This document shows positions 47,291 to 59,512 of a DNA stretch of 64,000 nt, piece by piece. The position numbers and the translations under genes are program-made. Origin of the DNA: Trogon surrucura (lineage: Eukaryota; Chordata; Aves; Trogoniformes; Trogonidae); NCBI GenBank assembly GCA_020746105.1, contig CM036622.1:18701487-18765486 (forward strand), written 5' to 3'. The stretch's first letter is position 1, and every line of letters begins with the position of its first letter. The notes under the pieces were generated by a model. The model was not told where the DNA came from, searched no databases, and was given only the letters and a program-made list of their open reading frames with translations.

Positions 47291-47360
47291 GTAGAAACAA
47301 CCCTGAGACTCAGAATGGTTAAAGTTTTGCAGTTTCTTTGGTCACGTGCCTGTGCTAGTC
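47291..47360 (-). mobile_element. MIR-like SINE fragment, minus strand
   Basis: Plus-strand text GAAACAACCCTGAGACTCAG is followed by AATGGTTAAAG and CTTTGGTCACGTGCCTGTGC. This follows the antisense MIR wording 'GAAACTGAGGCTCAGAGAGGTTAAG...CAAGGTCACACAGC'. Only about 70 bases survive. Confidence 0.5.
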
Positions 47361-50300
47361 TTCTAAGGGGGCAGCCTGTGGTTTCACATACAAGTTTAGC
47401 ATCAATCTTGCATCATGGAGAATTCTTTAGGAGGCTAATGAGATTCTTCTCCCACATTGCTAAACAAGTTCAAAATCATAATATTTGATGGTTATCTGAG
47501 TAAGAGTGAGCTCAGGAATATTACTTGGAGTTTAGATTTTTTTCTCTTTGAGTTCAACAAATACAGGATCTGTCTCTTTAACACTCATTTTGTTCAAACT
47601 GCTGAAGGTTAGACAGTTTCGAATTTAGTACCAAATTGATCTTGTCAGTGGAAATATCCAAGTGCTTGACACATTCAGATAGGTTCTAGCTTCCAGAGAT
47701 AAAAAATTCTAAGCATTAAGACAATTAAACTCTGTCAGCTGTAGAGTATCCAAAGCATAGTTTACCGATGTAAATGGTATTTGCCATATTCCTTCATTTC
47801 CAAATGAAATAAGATGGCCAATAAAGGGCAGAAATATCTTAAAAGAGATGTTGGAACAGATAATATTTTTAGATGGAATAGACAAATTAATAGCCAGACA
47901 CCCAAAGCTGCACTCTTGTGGCTGAGGGAGAAACACAAAGACCCATTAGGGCAAAGAGCAGTCTCCAATTAGTGGCCAGTTTATAAAGGAAAAACACTTT
48001 CAATGTTACACTAGTAACATTTTTTCTTACTAGAATGGAGGAAATAAATGAGGGTGTTGAAATAAATATAGACCAGCTTCAGAAAGTTTCATCTGATGAT
48101 GTTGAAATGGTAAAGTTAGCTGGAAGAACAAACCTGTATTTCAATGGAAGGAACTGACTCAACAGAGGAACTTACTATTCGCTTTGATTTACCAAAACTG
48201 TGAAGTTGCCTCAGCTCAGCAGGCAGTAGCAATATAAGGTGGCCTCCACGTTGTGCTGGGGAAGAAAAGTAGCTTTCACCACAGGCAGTTGGTGTGATCC
48301 TAAACATGACTCTGTTCATGTTGGTCATAACCAAGCGAGCTCTTCTCAGTCAGTTCTGTGAAGACAAGGAGAAAGTAGATGGAGATGCTGGCAAAGTACA
48401 AATTTATGAAGCATCTATATTTTCTTCAGTCATGTAAATTTTAAAGGGAAAAGTCACTCAGCTCATACAACTCATTAGCTTTGCTACATATGGGAAGAAA
48501 TATTTACCTACCTCAAAGGAATTTGTAGATTGGATCCTGATTCTGATTTTATGGTCACATAAATGGTAATTTTACCAATGAACATTTTGGCTGCCAAAAG
48601 GATAGAGGAAAAAAGTCTTTTTTCATAATAAAAACTTTTGCAGGTGCAAAGGAGTAAGCATTAGTATTTCTTTAATAATATTTGATACCACATAAAATTA
48701 TAACTAGGTGCCCATCTCTCCAATTTCCTGAGCCACTATTAAAAATAATAATACGAATAAAAGCTGTTCTGTTTTCTGTCATGATTAGTATTTGTAGATT
48801 GGGCTGTTAGTTCCCATCTGGAAATTTAAAAAATATATAACCTTAGTGCAGCAATAGTGCTTTTGCACTTGCTTGACAATGCTCTCTGGAACTGAAACAG
48901 ATTTTGCCTAGAAATGCAATGCAAAGAAACCAAAAGAGAAGTTTGCACCTAAAGAAACAAAAGAATTAATGTGATGAGATGTTCTGAGATCCTTATCCTC
49001 TGGAAGTGAACAGCAAAACTGCCGACTTGGGGAATGGTTTCAGACATCTGTCCATGTCTGGTAAATTAGAAAAAAATTATAATTCAATACATCCTCCAAC
49101 TTTAGGATTCTAAACTATTAGATTCTTGTCATTTTGCTTCTTCCTTTCTTTCCTGCAAACCTTTTTCATTCTGGTCCTTTGTTGCGGGCCATGCTTGCTT
49201 TGCTGTGCCTGTTCTTTAGGCATTTAGGATGTTTTAAAAAGAAGACAGGCACTCTGTGCCTGGAGGAGATAACGGTGTCTCTTGAAATGGTTAACTTCAG
49301 ATATATAATAGCCACTGCTTTGCCTCAAAGACAATGTTTTCCGTTGCGTGAACTGCTTTCTCCCTCATGTCTTGTCATATTCCCTCTTCACGAAAATGTT
49401 AAGATTTGAAATTTAAAATGCTTCATTGCCTCAGACTTCCTGGCACTGGCAAAGGAGGGAAACCAGTGTCTAACTTTTTTTCATTTGGCTTTTTTCAGCA
49501 AATCCCCCCCAAAAATCATATAGGTCTCAACAAAAAAAACCTTTGCAAGATTGCTGATTCCCTCTCAAATCAGTCTCAGTCCTAAAGGAAATTATTTGAT
49601 TGCTTTGCATGTTACAAATTACTATGAAGAATATTTGTAGAAGTTCATAACTTCTGGTGTATTTAGGAGTACAAGTCATGACCACAGTTTCCTTCCCTGC
49701 TTTTACTTCCTAATGTATAATCTAGAGCTACTAGATTGTACTGTGTCAGTAGTTCTGATACAGGATGTGTCCAGGCAGTTGTGCTAAGACTTCAAGGAGA
49801 CCGGGACTTTGCCCTGAAATTTTTATAATCCAGAAGCTTAAAATGCAGGTGAACACAACAGAATCCCTTTCTAACATAAGCAGTCCAAATGCAGCTGACA
49901 GCCACTTCGCTTTTTGGGTTCTTAATCTCTTACACCGTTCCCCTTAATTAGAGATGCAAAAGCTTTAGTACCTTTGAAACAGCTGCAGCTTCTGTCTTTA
50001 CGTCAGAAGATAAAAATACTCTGCTCTTTGTGTCTAATTCTGTTTGGTTCTAGTAAAAGTAGTGCTGAGATTAGGGATTCTGTTTTTCAGGTTACTAAAA
50101 ATAAAAAAAAAATCTGATAAAATTACATCATCTATAGATTTCCTAGAGTCAAAATAAACATGGCAGAAAGTGACACATTTCCTTTAGAAGGTTTTTCTGG
50201 AATTCACCTTCTGTTCACACCGTCTGCCACACAGCAGATACATCTCTTCCTGTTCATGCTCTTTGTGGCTCACATGTGCATTGGTAAAAGTAGTATCTTA

Positions 50301-50489
50301 AACAGCTTTATATTTGTGTACTAAACTCTGCGTGGGACCATATGTACCAAATCCTAAATGAAGTGATGGCTATGTTTGTGAAAGTTTTCCTCCTGCTTTT
50401 CTGTCTTGTGAAACTGCTACCTTTCAAATCATCATGTAAAAATCAGTTTTCTAAGGATTTACAAAAAGCTGTTTCTTAAAACAGACACT
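47361..50489. other. unique AT-rich DNA, no gene recognised
   Basis: No gene or repeat family is recognised. Open frames stay below 92 codons and lack domains. Confidence 0.5.
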
Positions 50490-50700
50490 AAGGATTCACT
50501 AATTACACCGCTAATTAAAGAGAAATCTCTCTCCTGGAGCTGTAAATAATTCATTTTATGTTATAGGCTGGGGAAGAGTCCAGTCTCTCTTTTTAGGGGA
50601 AAAGAACTGGAGTCTACGCTAAATGTTATGAAGTCAAGGATAGAAAACACAATTAAAAATGACATTTTGATCATGATCCTCTTTTCAGATATGGTATGTA
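50490..50700. promoter_or_regulatory. candidate conserved element with TAATTA sites
   Basis: CACTAATTACACCGCTAATTA carries two TAATTA homeodomain core sites 13 bases apart, followed by TAAATAATTCATTTT and, further on, CACAATTAAAAATGAC. There is no repeat or long frame. The pattern suggests, but does not show, a homeodomain-bound enhancer. Confidence 0.2.
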
Positions 50701-53700
50701 AAAGAAAAGATATATTTAGTAATGGATCATTTCACAGAAAGGCTTAAAATGTCATTGCTAACCATATTTTCTACCTTTTGCTCTGTGCATGTAGATAACC
50801 ACTTGTTCCATTTGCTACCTACACACCGGTAAAGCTTCAAGCCCTTTTTTCCAGGTGAAAGGATAATTCAGTGGTTAGAATGAAATTTGAATTTGATGAG
50901 CACCTGTATCTGGTGACCTGCCACAAATCCCTTACTGCTATGTGCAAACAACAGGTAGTAAATGCTGTGAAGTTTAGGTCTTTTCTGCTGGGGTCTGGCT
51001 TGTGCAGAATTATCAGGCTTAGCTGGGCTTGTGGGGGACCTTACCTGAAGAGGGACACCTTGCAAATTGGAAACATTGCGGTCTGGAAAATCAAGCTAAC
51101 TCAAGTCTGAAGCAAAATACACAAAATGTCTTGCACTGAATCATCAGTATCAATTGCTTGATCTGCTTTTACTCTGCTGCTCTTAATACTGTAATTGACT
51201 CCTGGGTATCTTTCAGCATCTTATTTCCCTGACTGTACAGACCGTCTGCTTGCCAGACAAATTTCACCTGGAATGGTGAAACTAAGTTTCTGGACAAAAT
51301 TAACAGCTACATAGGGTTTGAATGGAGATTGTTCCACTGGGCAGGAGGCCTGTCTGCTACTGGTCCTCCAACCAGTCTGGTCATCCATTGCCATTGCAGA
51401 AAGCATCATATTTGCCCATAACTTCCTGCAATACCACAGGAAGATCAATGCTTAGAGATCCTTTAAAAGATTTTTAAGATGTTTTGGCCCAAAAGACAGA
51501 CCACGAATGACCCGGGGGAGAGATAGGATCTTTATACCAAACTTTTTTAAGCTATATGCCGTATGAGATAGGAGCGTTCGTGATTCTGATATTGGTCACC
51601 TACAGGGATGTAAAGTAGCTTCATCTGGAGGAGTTTTAAAATAGCATTGAAACTAAATGTGATCTATACTCAGGTCCAAGGAGGGAAACTGCCATGGTCA
51701 GGCACAGGGACAAGCGTTGTGCAGGACATGAACCATGTGCTAGAAACACCTTTGACAGAGGAAAAAGGGAGGTGTATAGGAGAGCTGTGGAGCCAGGGTT
51801 TGTACTAAGTGGTGTGCAGTGTGGAATTGACTGGCTGGTACTGGATATAACTAAGCAAAATAGTGACAACATGAGCTACTCTGGGCCCCTTGGACAAGGC
51901 AATGGGCCCACCTATAGCTGGAAACCACAGAAAAAGGAAACATATACTTCAGTTCCCCAGTGATGGAATAAATATTTCACTATCAAGTATGTTGTCAAGT
52001 GAATAATTCAGAAGTGCTTGGACACTATAAAAAAGTTATGTAAGTATGTACAGGTTATGCAGTGGATACCTCTTGGCCCTTGAATCAATAAGGCAGGCAT
52101 TTAAATGTTCTGCTAAACAAGGATGGATTTAAATAGGAGTATAAAGTTAAAATACTCATTCTGTTACTTTTTTCTCTTTGCTTTGGCCATAACAACATCT
52201 GCTGCACTGCATCTTGCTAAACACTGAACACATCAGGACAGGCAAGACAACCTTTCTTTAAAAAAGCCGCTTGTAATTTCATCCTTTTTTCCTGACAGGA
52301 ATGAAGTCAAATTGGTTAGATTTTTTTTTTTTTTAAAGAACTTCAGTGTTTGACAAATAAGGATGCATAAACAGAGTGAATACACTATACATTTCACTAG
52401 ACCAGTCTTGAATAGTTCCTGCACTAAATTACATATGTGGATCCCACTGTTTCATCTGAGATCATCTCAGCAGGGATGACTGGAAATGCAAATTTACACT
52501 GCTGCTAAGTCCTTGCAGATTTTACATTGTGTCATTAATTCACTTAAGGATCTTGGAATGGCTTGCTCGCTTTCTTAACATTTAGCAGTTCAAACATTCT
52601 GCTCTCTAAATTAGACAAAATTATTTAAATCATGCTGGCCTTTTCAATATCCACTCTGGGCCTCTTCTTACTTGCTGCAGGAGGTTCCAGGTTTCCATAT
52701 TTTTCCTTTATGCAATGTATGAGTAAGTCCATCACTTCATGTAAAATATGGAGGGGACTCTGTGTAAATGGTCTTTCAAAAAATGACAAAATGTTTATCT
52801 TTCATGTAATTTTTTTGTTTTACCAAAGCCAGAGTCAACACTGGTGACAATATTGCTGTTCATGCAAAAGGTTACAGTTATTCTGTCATCTATTGCTTTT
52901 ACAAAGCTTCCTTCAAAATCACTGCCAGTTTGCTAATGTAATGACTGATGAAGCATTCTCTGTATGGAGGTGTTGGATATCTTGTTAGACTGACTGATAG
53001 AGTTGTTGAAAGATAGCCAAGTTTTTGCCTTTGTGAGCTGACTTCACCTTGTCTCCCACAAACTATCACAGCCAGGTTGACTTCAAGTCTGTAACTATCC
53101 AGAACTGGCAAACTCCTAACTGCGGTTATCCTTGTGCTAAAGAAGTAACAGCAAATGACTATGACTGGTCTGAGAAAAAATTGAAAAAAAAATTAAATCT
53201 CCTAATAGCATTGTCTTGCTTTCTTCTGTTAGAAAAAAAACAACACATTTTTTTCATAGGCATCAAAGGGAAGGAAACTTACTTCCCTACACATTTTTTT
53301 TGGTGACTGACTTCAAAACCTAAGATACAAGGTCTGGCTCAAACCTTGCCAACAGTGCGGTCATTCAGAGGTGCTTTTGATAATACAGATTTTCTGGTAT
53401 CTAGTAAACACTGCACCTTTTTACTTCAGTGGAGGCACTGATAGCCTGACTCTACCAAGCCTTCATGGAACTGCTCGGAGCTTAATGTCTCTGAGACTGC
53501 AGCCACTCTGCCGTGCTTGCTTAAGCATATTATTGGGAACAGGATGGACAGATAAGCACTACGCTTAACAAGTCACATGGAGGTAGGTACTTTAAAAGGG
53601 TAGGAAACAATGTGGCTTGTAGCTAGGCTAGTCAAACACATTTCAGGACATACCTGATTTTCAGGCAATCATTAACTTTGTTCTTTCCACTTTATGGTAA

Positions 53701-53890
53701 GACTGATACATGCCAAAATTCACACATCTACCAAAATTCAATTGTAGAACAAATTTAGACACAGTTTAAAAAAACCAAAACACTTATTCTGAAAGATAAG
53801 ATGCACTAGGATGAATTCTCTTAATATAAATTGGTTTTACTGTTATCTCTGCTCTTTAACCTTGTTTCTGTAGGCAAGTTTTTTTGGCAA
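50701..53890. other. unique DNA, no gene recognised
   Basis: A 14-base poly-T run lies at 52321-52334. An 89-codon plus frame (51694-51963) is hydrophilic (RDKRCAGHEPCARNTFDRGK) but has no recognisable domain. No repeat family is seen. Confidence 0.5.
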
Positions 53891-54535
53891 TCACCGTGAA
53901 AGGGACAGCAAATTAGTGTGGCAGTGCTGAAGGTGCTTGTAGCTTGAAGCTAGCGGCACTCCTTGAAATGAGGTACCCGTGGGAGATGTGCTTGGAGGCC
54001 TGATTGACTGAAGCACGCTGCTCTGGGCTCCATTAGCTGTGGCCGCGTTTTGTTGTAGGTCAAAGAACAAGAGGAAGTCTAGCATGACAGAATTTCTAGC
54101 CATCCCAAGAATAGAATGAATTGGACGTTCTCCAGCCAAACCAATTTTTCTTTGGTCAGAAAATGGTGACTCATCACATATGGAACGATTTGTGGAACTC
54201 CACTGATTTTAGCAAGCTGACAGAGAATTGTAAGGAGATTTTCATCATCTCACACTTGTTTGTCTGGCAGGAGGTTGTAGACCCCAGCAACAATCACTTC
54301 TTTAGCACCATGAGACTCCTATGGGTTTTTACAGATGCCAGGAACTCTCACAGGCATTTGGAGGCCAGAAGCTCAAAGAGCCTTTGGTCCACTTGGAGTT
54401 TGGCCTGCTCTTGAGCAGCTGAGACCTCATGCTGGGAGCCTCTTTCAGGGTTTTCATGTAGACACTGTTGAAAATTTCCAGATATAAGCTGTTTTTTCCT
54501 TTGCTGAAAAAGGCCCCACATTTATATCCATACAA
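53891..54535. other. protein-like open frames on both strands, unidentified
   Basis: The minus strand is open at 53891-54139 (82 codons, Ser/Thr/Gln-rich, with the stretch SVMLDFLLFFDLQQNAATAN) and at 54329-54535. The plus strand is open at 54121-54414 (97 codons, Trp-rich). Local CpGs are slightly raised (GTGGCCGCGTTTTG). I cannot identify a parent gene. A decayed retrocopy is possible. Clear frame conservation on one strand is not visible. Confidence 0.2.
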
Positions 54536-55519
54536 GTAATTTACAAGTACTTGGAATGAAAAAGAGAGTCAATGCATTTCTTTCTTAAATTGATCTAAAG
54601 ATAAAAAAAAAAAAAAAGCAAAATACACCACATTCTCAAACTCTAACATTTCATTCTGCCCAAAAGAGTCTTCATTCTACATTTGGGAGAACAACAGGTT
54701 GAGGAGTCGTTTTCTCTTTTTTTGATGGTGGCTCATTTGGAAAGCAGGGCATAAATAAACTAACTAAAAAGCTTGCTCTGTGCAAAAACACTACTCTGGA
54801 CATCTCTGCCGGTGAGCTAGAACACTGATTCCTGCACTCCCAGTCTGCTGCCTCACCCATAGACTCTCAGGGCTTCAGCATTTCTGACTCCTTGTTGTTA
54901 TCCTAGGAGCTAGGCATTAAGCAAGAGTCTGTCACAGTCTGCAGTTTCAGTTTCTTCAACATTTTTGAAAAATCAGTGATTTTAGCTCTTTGGAAACAAA
55001 ATATTTGCAAAGTCTTCATTTTTGTGGGATTATATTCGTTTTTAATTCCAAAGGAGGAAAAGAGTCTAGAATTTCCTACAGTGAAGAAATGTCAACTTTT
55101 AATGTGATGTTCTCAGGAATATCCTTGCTAGAGGCCACAGCATTGCAGCCAGAGGAACAATGGGAGATGGATAGAATAGCTGGAGGCAATCTGAAGTGTC
55201 CATTTTCTATGATGTCATTTTACTTTTATCTGTAAGCAGTACAGTGCTAATGCCTTGACAGGCAAAATCACAACAAGCTCTAGCTGTAATGAATGTAGAG
55301 ATGCAGACTTGCCTGCAAATCATGAGAGTTGTGAGTTTTGGATGCAGTCACCTGTACTGCCAAACCTTGCACATGTCATGCTGTTCTCACACTGTAATTT
55401 TTCGACTGTTCTATTAAGAAAGAGCATTGCTCTCAGAAATTATAAAAAAATAATTTGGGGAAAAAGCTGAGCACTTCTGAAATCTCATCTCTGCCACCCT
55501 CTTCCCAACGTCCTGTTGA
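54536..55519. other. unique AT-rich DNA, no gene recognised
   Basis: Contains a 15-base poly-A run (54603-54617). No repeat family or gene is recognised. Confidence 0.5.
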
Positions 55520-55730
55520 CACCTTTTCCTTCCATAAATGACTTGGAATAATTAGAGCTTTTTAGCAAATCTGAAATGACCTATTTATCAGTGAGTGACA
55601 CTGTGGCTCTTCAATAGCGCTTGTTAGCAGGGCGACGTTGATTAGCTGATCACCCACAGTTTCTTTGCTTTCTCAATCTTGGGAAATGATCCTGGTGAGA
55701 TTAAAAATGACATTGCATATGCTGTCTTCT
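55520..55730. promoter_or_regulatory. candidate conserved non-coding element
   Basis: An even-complexity stretch with TGGAATAATTAGAGC, TTATCAGTGAGTGACAC and the CpG-containing block AATAGCGCTTGTTAGCAGGG, then CGACGTTGATTAGCTGATCA. Four CpGs survive in about 30 bases of otherwise CpG-poor DNA, which can indicate constraint. No alignment was possible. Confidence 0.25.
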
Positions 55731-58700
55731 AAAGAACAGCCTCTTGGCTCCATGGAAAGAGAGTTGCCTCTTTCACTGTGCTGCCAAAGCTTTTCCTCTA
55801 TGCTTCCAAATCAGTATGAGCCATTTTTTGCAGAGAGCTGAATATGAGGCTGCTAGTGAGGCTGCAGGTGTCGGGTGTTATTCCCAAAGTCCCCTTCACA
55901 TTTCATGCTTGCTGTTGTGTTCCCTGGCACTGCTCCCGCTTCTTTTGCTTGCTAGATTGAAACATGCATTCAATTCTTGCTAGGCCTTTGTTGCAGGGAA
56001 GCATTGATCCTAGTCTTGTTCAGTAACTTCTGACACTACAGGTGTCTGCATGGTTTTTTTTGAAGCAACTACAAGCTTGAAGGGAAAGACCATCGTTTGC
56101 ATTAAACCAGCTGAAACACTTGGAGAACTGAGGCGAGTCTTCATGTATGCAAACCTTTCTAATGGTTTGAGGGAGAAGCAGCAGGCAGGCTCACACAAAC
56201 TAATAGTGCTCAGCCATCACGGCTACAGTAACACCACTACTATTGTACTACCATCCTTTCTGTAAAAATGCCAGAAAAACAAAAAAAAATTATAAAGCTG
56301 AAAAGCGGTAGTTTAGATTTTTAATATATTGCACAAAAAACATCTCCACAAACTGAAATAATTTTGTTTGGCATTTTTCCTTGATTTGTACTCGCACAAA
56401 TCTGACCCCAGAATGAATATGATTGCTTAACGGGGTCCCAAAAGTATTTATCAGCAGGCATCTTTAAGAGTGCCTTCCTTTCTTTCACCTTGTTTCAGTT
56501 GCCAGGCCATATTCCCTCAAGCCCGCAGAGCTTCATTTTCCTTCCAACCTGAAAGCTGGTTCTCTGGCACCTATTCATATCCATAATAATGCATTTATGT
56601 TCATAGACTATTAGGACCAAGCATGAGACTTTTCAGTTTGTAAATAAGAGCAAAATCTATTAGGCAAGCAAGAATTCATCATTTAAACCCCAGATTAGAA
56701 ACAGTGTGTATAAAAAGATGCTTGAAACTCTATCCTGCATTAAAAGGGAAACAGAGCCTGTCATTTACTCACTGGAGTTTACGTTATTCTCTCATGCATG
56801 AAGTGGGTTTCAATACATGGGTAATATTAATTACATCTTAACTTCAGCCATATTAAGGCTTATTCCATCTGAAGACAGAGGAAAAGAGGCAGGCAACTCC
56901 TGAGAGTATTCAACCCACCTCTCTTGAGAGCATGAATAGTTCTGTGTGACTGTCTTGAATTACCTTTCTTCAAGATGGACTTTTTCCTCTCCTCCCTTCC
57001 TATTAATTGATCTGTTTTTCTCAGAAGCACTAAGGAAAAAAAAGTGGATATAGAATTAGTTGGCAGGATCCCCGCAGGATGCTGCTGCTCTTTTTATCAT
57101 ATATATGTATTTAAAAAAAAATAAAAAATAAATTGCAATGATATCGCACAATCTGTATTTGGCAGAAGTAGAATGCTTTGCATTTATTCCTATATTGCCA
57201 AGGGCTCTAGAGCTAAAGCAATCCACACTTGATACAGCCAAAGCGATGCTCCAGGAGACATGTCGTAATGCAGAGCCAGGCTCGGTGGCTGTACAGTCCC
57301 GTGTCTGTGGTAACTTTGATAAAGAGGGGTAATTGGAGGAGATTTGGATAGTGTAATCCTGGGGATCCTAGTGGTAAAGACAATATGGCTGGAGCAATTT
57401 ACATTTATTTTAAAGCCTAGAAGAGCATTTGCCATGCTGATGGAATGAGTGGGACACAGGGCGGCTTGTATTTTGTACAATCAGCTCCTTATTTTTAGTT
57501 CTCGTTTATAAAGAAATTGGTATGAGATAAGCTTCCTTTTTAAGGACAGCAAAATACGACCAGAACAGTCCACTTTGAGAGGGGGACTTTAAGCTCCCAA
57601 AAATATTTATCATTGTCTGGCCTGATCCTAAAATGAGCTGGGGAGCAGTGGCTCCTCAGATTCCCTGTGTCCTCTATGGGGTGCTCTCATGTGGATCTCA
57701 AATGTGGATCACATTGTCACTCATCCATAGGACCCTGCAAAAATGTTTCCTGTCAACGCATGGTAGCAACCTTCACTGGGGAAAAGTGCAGTCTTGCAGA
57801 CCCCATCAAAAGACCTTTTTCTTCAGCCTTTATCAGAACTGAGGACTGACTCATTTCAGCAGTAGAGCTTGCTTTACACCTCACAGCCATTTAACCGCTT
57901 TGTAGGAGCCTCAAAATGCGAAGAAGCGATTTCTGAGTAAATGGTAATCTTCGTATTTTGAAACAGATATTTTTCCCTAAAATTATGTTGCAATTTCTCA
58001 TTGATTATTCTACTCTACTTTGTATTCCTCTTTTCTCTAGAAAAGTCTGTAACTGGTCTGTAACCACAATGATTAAATTGACGCTTTTAAGAATAAATTT
58101 ACCTGGAACCACTTCTAGAAATATGAAGTCATTAGACCTTGGCCTTTCCTTCAGATTTTGCCAGATAAGCCAGATAACTCCTTATAGACATCTCCATTTA
58201 GCCAAAAAGAAAACTGTCATATCTAAATACTATGCAGCTGGATGGAGTGATTGGACTGTTTATGAGCTTGGGGCAAACCTCACCTTCAGTGATAACCTCA
58301 TGCTACTCTATCCACTGTCATGAATTTACTGTGTAAAGAGATGGAGCTGGTAGAAGTTCAAACCCATGGTTTCAAGGTAAGGCTACAGGCAGCAAATCCA
58401 ATGCACATTGGTTTAATGTATACTTTTAAAGCCAATGCCTTGGCAGAAAAATTCGGTGTTGTGCTTAACTGAGGAAGACTAGTAGGCTGATGTGTGCACG
58501 GTTCAGTACAAGCGATTGCACCTTATACTGGCCAAGTATGATTAGCAGGGATAAGAAATCCAAATAAACACTAACTACGCCCAGTAGTTCTGCAGCAACA
58601 GAAATGAAAGAAAAATGTTAGCCCCTGAGATGCTCATTACTGGTCTTGTTAAATTTCTCTGATCCCATGTAACATGGAAATAAACCTAGTTGCAAACATC

Positions 58701-59454
58701 TGAGTAGTCACATGGAATTATTAGCTCCACTGCATTTTCTTCAAATGAATGATCAAGTCTAAACTTACAGTTTCTTTACTCACTGACGCTTTGGACCTAA
58801 CCAAAGTTCTGTGTACCTCTGTCCGTGAAGGTGGTTAAGGACTTTTCAGGGGGCCATTCACTCGATTGATGTGGTGAATTTTCCAGGCCCTCATTTCAAT
58901 GTCCGGATTTAGATGAAAATTCTGTCAACCGTAGTCTTTTCAGGAGGATATCAAAAGCCTTGGCATGTAGTCAAGAGGCAAATCTAATGGTGCCCAAAAC
59001 AGGTGTGGAAAGCACAGGTCAAGTATCATCAGTGTATGTGACATGCCCCTGAAATTTCTCACCCAGAAAGGTGACCTCTTTCTGAAGAGAGGAATAGTGC
59101 TGCAAAGCAAGGCTGCAAAACTACATGGCTAAAAGAAGCAGTGAAGCTGCTGTATGGCCTGAATGGCTTTTGGGAAAGAGTGAAATGCTTTAGAATTAGG
59201 TTTGAAGTTTTACAGTTGCAAAAGGAAGGAAAAGAGAGTCTGTAAATCTCATCGCTATGATGGGAACACGGGTAAGAGATTGGGTTTCTGGAAGGTGGTG
59301 GTTTGAAAGTTGCTCTGATCTGCATCTTCTCATTTAAACTTTATTTCCTGAAACATATGATGTTAGTTTCCTAAATAGAAGATGGATCAAAAGCTCCAAA
59401 AATCTGATGTCACATGATTCTTTTCACTGGTATATCTATTAGTATGTTATTATT
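55731..59454. other. unique DNA, possibly with conserved segments
   Basis: No repeat or gene is recognised. Stretches at 56570-57050 and 57130-57450 contain POU-like ATGCTTTGCATTTATTCC, TCF/LEF-like ACTTTGATAAAG and homeodomain-like TATTAATTACATC and GGTAATTGG words and lack simple repeats. A 121-codon plus frame (57958-58323) is unrecognised and has no flanking splice signals of note. Confidence 0.4.
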
Positions 59455-59512
59455 ATAGGAACATAGGAAAAATTAATTGGGAAGGGACCCTTGGAAGACA
59501 ACCACTGGTCAA
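59455..59512 (-). mobile_element. degenerate CR1 3' end, minus strand
   Basis: TATAGGAACATAGGAAAAAT is followed by TAATTGGGAAGGGACCCTTG and GAAGACAACC. This follows the antisense CR1 tail order (ATAGAATCATAGAAT, then GGTTGGAAGGGACCTTAGAAGATC). Only about 60 bases remain and it is strongly diverged. Confidence 0.45.
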
